The notes under the pieces: generated by a model
Database searches by the model: none
Told to the model about the DNA's origin: nothing
Seen by the model: only the letters and a program-made list of their open reading frames with translations
Program-made: the position numbers and the translations under genes
Assembly: GCA_033344775.1 (NCBI GenBank)
Contig: JAWPMT010000004.1
Location: 1,240,001 to 1,304,000, forward strand
Origin: Cytophagales bacterium
GTDB taxonomy: Bacteria; Bacteroidota; Bacteroidia; Cytophagales; Cyclobacteriaceae
Length of the DNA stretch: 64,000 bases
Reading direction: 5' to 3'
Shown: positions 60,747 to 64,000 of the stretch, one piece after another
Layout: the number at the start of each line of letters is the position of its first letter
Numbering within the stretch: the first letter of the stretch is position 1

Positions 60747-61988
60747 TCACGCAAGTGCTTTTAGGTAGTCAAAGATAAGGTCTGTGGCCCCAGCTTGTTC
60801 TTCTACATAGGTCGAAGCTTTTTGCCCCGTAGATATATACGCTTCATCATCCGCTTCCAGTTGTTCGATCTTTTGCAGCATTTCTTCCGGTGCTTCGAGA
60901 CTTAATGCTCCCCCGGAAACTTCCATCGCAAGGGCTTCCTGAAACTTGGCATTGCCTGTGTGACGGGCAAAAAAGATCGGCAACCCATAAACTGCGGGCT
61001 CTAAAATATTGTGTAATCCCTCATGAAGGGCCCCACCGACATAAACATAACGTCCATATCTGTAGATCTTGGCAAGCGAGCCAATTTCATCAATGATCAG
61101 GGTATGGGATGAACCTGAGACATCACCTTTCGACAGCAAAGTAGTCCCTTCAGGATCCAATTCCACAATTTGCTCAATGCTTCTTTCGTCAATGTGATGA
61201 GGAGCAAAAATCAAGCAGAAACACTCTCTAAGTTTTGGCAAAACAGGCGCTAAGAATTCAATATCGGAATACCAGGTACTACCTAAGATGATCGCAGGTT
61301 TTCCAGCAACAAATTCCTCAATCAATGGGTAACTAAAAGGCGTTTCTTTGATTGACAGCACGCGATCCAATCTCGTATCTCCAGCAACAGTTACAGCTTC
61401 GATACCATGCTGTTCCAACAAGGTCTTACTTTGTTCGTTCTGCACAAAAAAGTGTTGGATCTTCCGTAAAAGAGGAAGAAACAGGGCACTCCCTCGATGA
61501 AAATAAACCTGATCTTTTCGAAATATTGTAGAGATAAAAACCACTTTCACCTGTCGCTTAACAGCTTCATTCAACAGATTGAACCAAAACTCATACTTGA
61601 TGAACAAAGCAACTTCCGGCTTCAATACCTCCAAAAAAGATTTAGCTTTCCCTGGCGTATCCAGAGGTAGATAGGTAACCAAATCCGCATGCGGATAGTC
61701 TTTTCGGATTTCATATCCAGATGGAGAAAAAAAAGTGAGCACAATACCATAATCAGCGAAGTTTTCACGCCATTTTTCCATCACAGGCCTACCCTGTTCA
61801 AATTCTCCCAAAGAGGCAGCATGGACCCATAAAACTTTTCCTTTATAGTTAGCTCGAAACTGCTGAAACTGTGGGATTGTTCTTTTACGCCCTTCAATGG
61901 AGCGCTTCACCTTCGAGTTGAATTGCCCCCAAACGAAGATCACCCATTGAAAAATGGAAATGAATGCATTGTAAAAGAAGTGGTACAC
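60747..61988 (-). CDS. waaA: 3-deoxy-D-manno-octulosonic acid (Kdo) transferase
   Basis: A 413-residue GT-B glycosyltransferase of family GT30 that adds Kdo to lipid A on the inner membrane. A short N-terminal hydrophobic anchor (FFYNAFISIFQWVIFVWG) is followed by LWVHAASLGEFEQGRPV, which has the catalytic glutamate. LFIKYEFWFNLLNEA and the CMP-binding region YVGGALHEGLHNILEPAVYGLPIFF are family signatures. The start is GTG at 61988. It is the first gene of the waaA-rsgA pair. Confidence 0.93.
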   Translation of the reverse strand: MYHFFYNAFISIFQWVIFVWGQFNSKVKRSIEGRKRTIPQFQQFRANYKGKVLWVHAASLGEFEQGRPVMEKWRENFADYGIVLTFFSPSGYEIRKDYPHADLVTYLPLDTPGKAKSFLEVLKPEVALFIKYEFWFNLLNEAVKRQVKVVFISTIFRKDQVYFHRGSALFLPLLRKIQHFFVQNEQSKTLLEQHGIEAVTVAGDTRLDRVLSIKETPFSYPLIEEFVAGKPAIILGSTWYSDIEFLAPVLPKLRECFCLIFAPHHIDERSIEQIVELDPEGTTLLSKGDVSGSSHTLIIDEIGSLAKIYRYGRYVYVGGALHEGLHNILEPAVYGLPIFFARHTGNAKFQEALAMEVSGGALSLEAPEEMLQKIEQLEADDEAYISTGQKASTYVEEQAGATDLIFDYLKALA

Positions 61989-62184
61989 CGGTACAAAAAA
62001 AATAGATTTCCAGCGTTTCTGCGGTTATTTCAGCAAAATCCGCACAAAAACTATGTATGGGTTTAACGTAGGAAATTAGTATATCACCAAAAAAAATTCG
62101 ATTTTTAATAAAAGTTTGCGTGGATCAAGCACCTATTTTTACGCCTTGGCATGAAAAAGCCATTTAATGACACTACCAACGATT

Positions 62185-62775
62185 ATGAAAAACCCTTTAC
62201 GAATTTTTAATCGCATGGCACTAACCGTAAGCTGTGCGATCTTAATGCTGTCCTGTGGCGATGCAGGAATTGGCTTTAATGTATCGACGGAGTTTCCTGT
62301 GACAGTACCGGTCACAATAGAAATCCCAACCGTACCTTCTGAAATCGCCAATCTCCTGGATATAAATCCACCAAGTGAGGAATTCAATTATAACCTCAAT
62401 GAAGTGGGAGCTTTTGATGATGCGCTAGATGAACTTGGCGGTCAAGACAACATCATTGTGAACGAGCTCGCATACGAGATCCAGAATATCAGTGCTTCCG
62501 AAGAAGTTCCTCTGGATGAGTTGACCATTACTATCAATGTTGGGGGGTCTCCTTTAGAAATATTTAGACAAACCAATACACTGGCCAACCAGAGTAAAAC
62601 CCCTATCACACTTACAGAAGCTCAAAGAACTTCTATCGTGAATGAGTTATTCAACTCTGACCGCATCGATGCTTCCGTAGTATTCGATTTGAGTGATATC
62701 CCTGATAGTGGAGAGGACTTGATCTTTGACTTCACGCTGTATTTTGATGTAACGCTAAAAGCAAGAGATCTTTAA
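62185..62775 (+). CDS. Hypothetical lipoprotein
   Basis: A 196-residue protein. MKNPLRIFNRMALTVSCAIL then MLSCGDAG gives a good lipobox (LMLSC). The mature part is acidic, with repeated beta-like stretches (FPVTVPVTIEIPTVPSEIA, DELTITINVGGSPLEIFRQ, SVVFDLSDIPDSGEDLIFDF). No domain was recognised. The frame also opens at ATG 62167, but the ATG at 62185 gives a normal signal peptide. It is followed 21 bases later by the DUF6588 gene, so the two are probably cotranscribed and may act together at the outer membrane. Confidence 0.75.
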   Translation: MKNPLRIFNRMALTVSCAILMLSCGDAGIGFNVSTEFPVTVPVTIEIPTVPSEIANLLDINPPSEEFNYNLNEVGAFDDALDELGGQDNIIVNELAYEIQNISASEEVPLDELTITINVGGSPLEIFRQTNTLANQSKTPITLTEAQRTSIVNELFNSDRIDASVVFDLSDIPDSGEDLIFDFTLYFDVTLKARDL

Positions 62776-62796
62776 TTCACCGCCAATCTGAAAATC

Positions 62797-63813
62797 ATGA
62801 AAAAATTATTAATAATACTTTCTTTCGTTTCTATCTCCTTTTCAGGTTTTAGTCAAATTGACCTGGGTACTTTTTTGGAAGGTGGAGTTGACGATGCAAA
62901 CACGTTGCTTAGAGGTTATATGGAGCCTGCCTTTGTAGGTTTTGGTTATGGCCTTAATAGTGGCTGGTACAATACTGCCAAGCCTCACAAATTATTCGGA
63001 TTCGATATCACAGCCACAGTAAACATGGCGTATGTCCCTGATGCATCACGATTTTTTACCTTTAATGATGCGAGTTACAATAACGTACGGTTATCCAATC
63101 CATCGGACAATCAACTGCCGACCATTTTCGGACCTAATCTGGACGCTGACGAAATTCCAGAACTGACCTTTCTGGATCCTGATGATGGGTCGCAAGTACT
63201 TCGTATCACCTCTCCTACTGGATTAGGAATTGATGAGACTAGCTTACCTAATGCTGTCCCTTCAGGAATGATCCAATTAGGCATAGGTTTGGTCAAAAAC
63301 ACGGAATTAAAATTGCGATTCGTTCCCGAACAAACCATTGGTGATCCAGGAGAGGAATTCAAATTCAATGTATTTGGTATTGGTGTAATGCATGATTTCA
63401 AGCAGTGGATCCCCGGCATGAAGCTTCTACCATTCGACTTGTCTGCTTTCATCGGTTATACGAGCATCAAATCTTCCTTCGCTATTGATGCGGACAATCC
63501 TGATCAGATGGGTGAATTGAACGTGAGCGGAACTACCTTCCAGGCGGTGATCTCTAAAAAGCTTGCTTTACTTACTGTTTATGGCGGCGTAGGATTCATC
63601 AGCTCCAATACGGATTTCGCCTTGAGAGGATCTTATGACATTCAGTCAGGAAGTGCCCCATTGGTTGATCCGGTAAGTTTTGATTTCAGCTCAAGTGGAG
63701 CAAGAGCCAACATTGGTGCTCGATTAAAGTTATTGGTATTGACCCTTCATGGAGAATATGCTATCCAGGAATACAACACATTGACACTTGGCGTAGGAAT
63801 TAGTGTTCGTTAA
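62797..63813 (+). CDS. DUF6588 family protein, probable outer-membrane barrel
   Basis: A 338-residue protein with a signal peptide (MKKLLIILSFVSISFSGFSQ). The start of the mature part, EGGVDDANTLLRGYMEPAFVGFGYGLNSGWYNTAKPHKLFGFD, is the pattern of DUF6588 proteins. The rest is beta-rich, with strands such as GLVKNTELKLRFVPEQT, AVISKKLALLTVYGGVGFIS and LKLLVLTLHGEYAIQEY, and ends TLGVGISVR, a typical barrel-closing strand. Function is not known. A strong terminator follows. Confidence 0.82.
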   Translation: MKKLLIILSFVSISFSGFSQIDLGTFLEGGVDDANTLLRGYMEPAFVGFGYGLNSGWYNTAKPHKLFGFDITATVNMAYVPDASRFFTFNDASYNNVRLSNPSDNQLPTIFGPNLDADEIPELTFLDPDDGSQVLRITSPTGLGIDETSLPNAVPSGMIQLGIGLVKNTELKLRFVPEQTIGDPGEEFKFNVFGIGVMHDFKQWIPGMKLLPFDLSAFIGYTSIKSSFAIDADNPDQMGELNVSGTTFQAVISKKLALLTVYGGVGFISSNTDFALRGSYDIQSGSAPLVDPVSFDFSSSGARANIGARLKLLVLTLHGEYAIQEYNTLTLGVGISVR

Positions 63814-63856
63814 GCACAGACACGATAGCGCTAAATTTCAAGTGAAATAAAAAAGA

Positions 63857-63887
63857 AAAGTCCCGATCTGAGATCGGGACTTTCTTT
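63857..63887 (+). terminator. Intrinsic terminator after the DUF6588 gene
   Basis: AAAGTCCCGATC (63857-63868) and GATCGGGACTTT (63872-63883) form a perfect 12-base stem with a 3-base loop. TCTTTT follows on the plus strand. It is 44 bases after the stop codon. A/T tracts on both sides could allow use in both directions. Confidence 0.85.
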
Positions 63888-64000
63888 TAAGATGTCAAAC
63901 AGGTGTATGAATAAAATTTGTGTTATGCATAGGTTAATACTCCCTGGAATAAAAAGGTAACCCCTCGATTTAAAAAAAATGAAGATTTTATTTGTATGTC

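Noticed and set aside
1-64000. CRISPR arrays, tRNA and rRNA genes
   Set aside because: No regularly spaced repeats with unique spacers and no cloverleaf or rRNA-like sequence were noticed in any gap between genes.

Overview
The window comes from a Bacteroidota genome, most likely a marine member of the Cytophagales. The signs are type IX secretion (T9SS) cargo with both kinds of C-terminal sorting domain, a sodium-pumping NADH:quinone reductase, a Bacteroidetes-style Sdh complex, PadR-linked MacB/FtsX permeases carrying an N-terminal prefix domain, a DUF6443/RHS protein, and several promoters of the form TAnnTTTG. No tRNA, rRNA, CRISPR array or complete insertion sequence was seen.

Layout. 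1-4.3 kb: the 3' part of one MacB/FtsX permease, then a PadR regulator with its own permease. 4.5-10.1 kb: a CinA-type amidohydrolase and the nqrABCDE operon, which lacks nqrF. 10.2-12.8 kb: a tightly packed fabD / 52-residue peptide / cmk / ispH operon; the small peptide gene fixes the cmk start. 12.9-19.4 kb: a DCC-family thiol protein and two long tandem paralogous T9SS type-B surface proteins. 19.6-23.2 kb: sdhCAB with a good promoter and terminator. 23.3-25.7 kb: a disturbed stretch with a T9SS type-A gene that has lost its signal peptide, a 96-residue unknown protein and a leaderless LysM amidase. 26-31.4 kb: an exported two-subunit molybdenum hydroxylase, an outer-membrane DUF6268 protein, an exported Dabb-domain protein and a fatty acid desaturase. 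31.7-35.7 kb: two small conserved proteins, a DEAD-box helicase, a DoxX-like protein and an S41 peptidase lipoprotein gene broken by a frameshift. 35.8-40.7 kb: an ABC-F ATPase and a second PadR-permease pair with a striking inverted-repeat operator. 40.8-46.7 kb: three translationally coupled genes for exported LVIVD-like proteins and an outer-membrane protein, an AddB-like nuclease and an unknown secreted protein. 47-53.7 kb: a DUF58 / MoxR / DUF4350 / DUF4129 / membrane protein / SpoIIM cluster with a divergent RDD gene. 53.7-59.6 kb: a glycosyltransferase, an RHS relic and an RHS protein with a private C-terminal tip followed by two small genes that could encode immunity or accessory proteins. 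59.8-62 kb: waaA-rsgA. 62.1-63.8 kb: a lipoprotein and a DUF6588 protein.

How it fits together. Core metabolism (Nqr, Sdh, fatty-acid and isoprenoid steps, LPS Kdo transfer, ribosome assembly) is interleaved with cell-surface and envelope genes. The most likely sites of recent change are 23.3-24.7 kb (gene truncation), 34.8 kb (frameshift) and 54.6-59.7 kb (RHS locus). The best candidates for undescribed biology are the RHS tip with its downstream pair, the paired PadR operator arms, and the small peptide embedded in the fabD-cmk-ispH operon.
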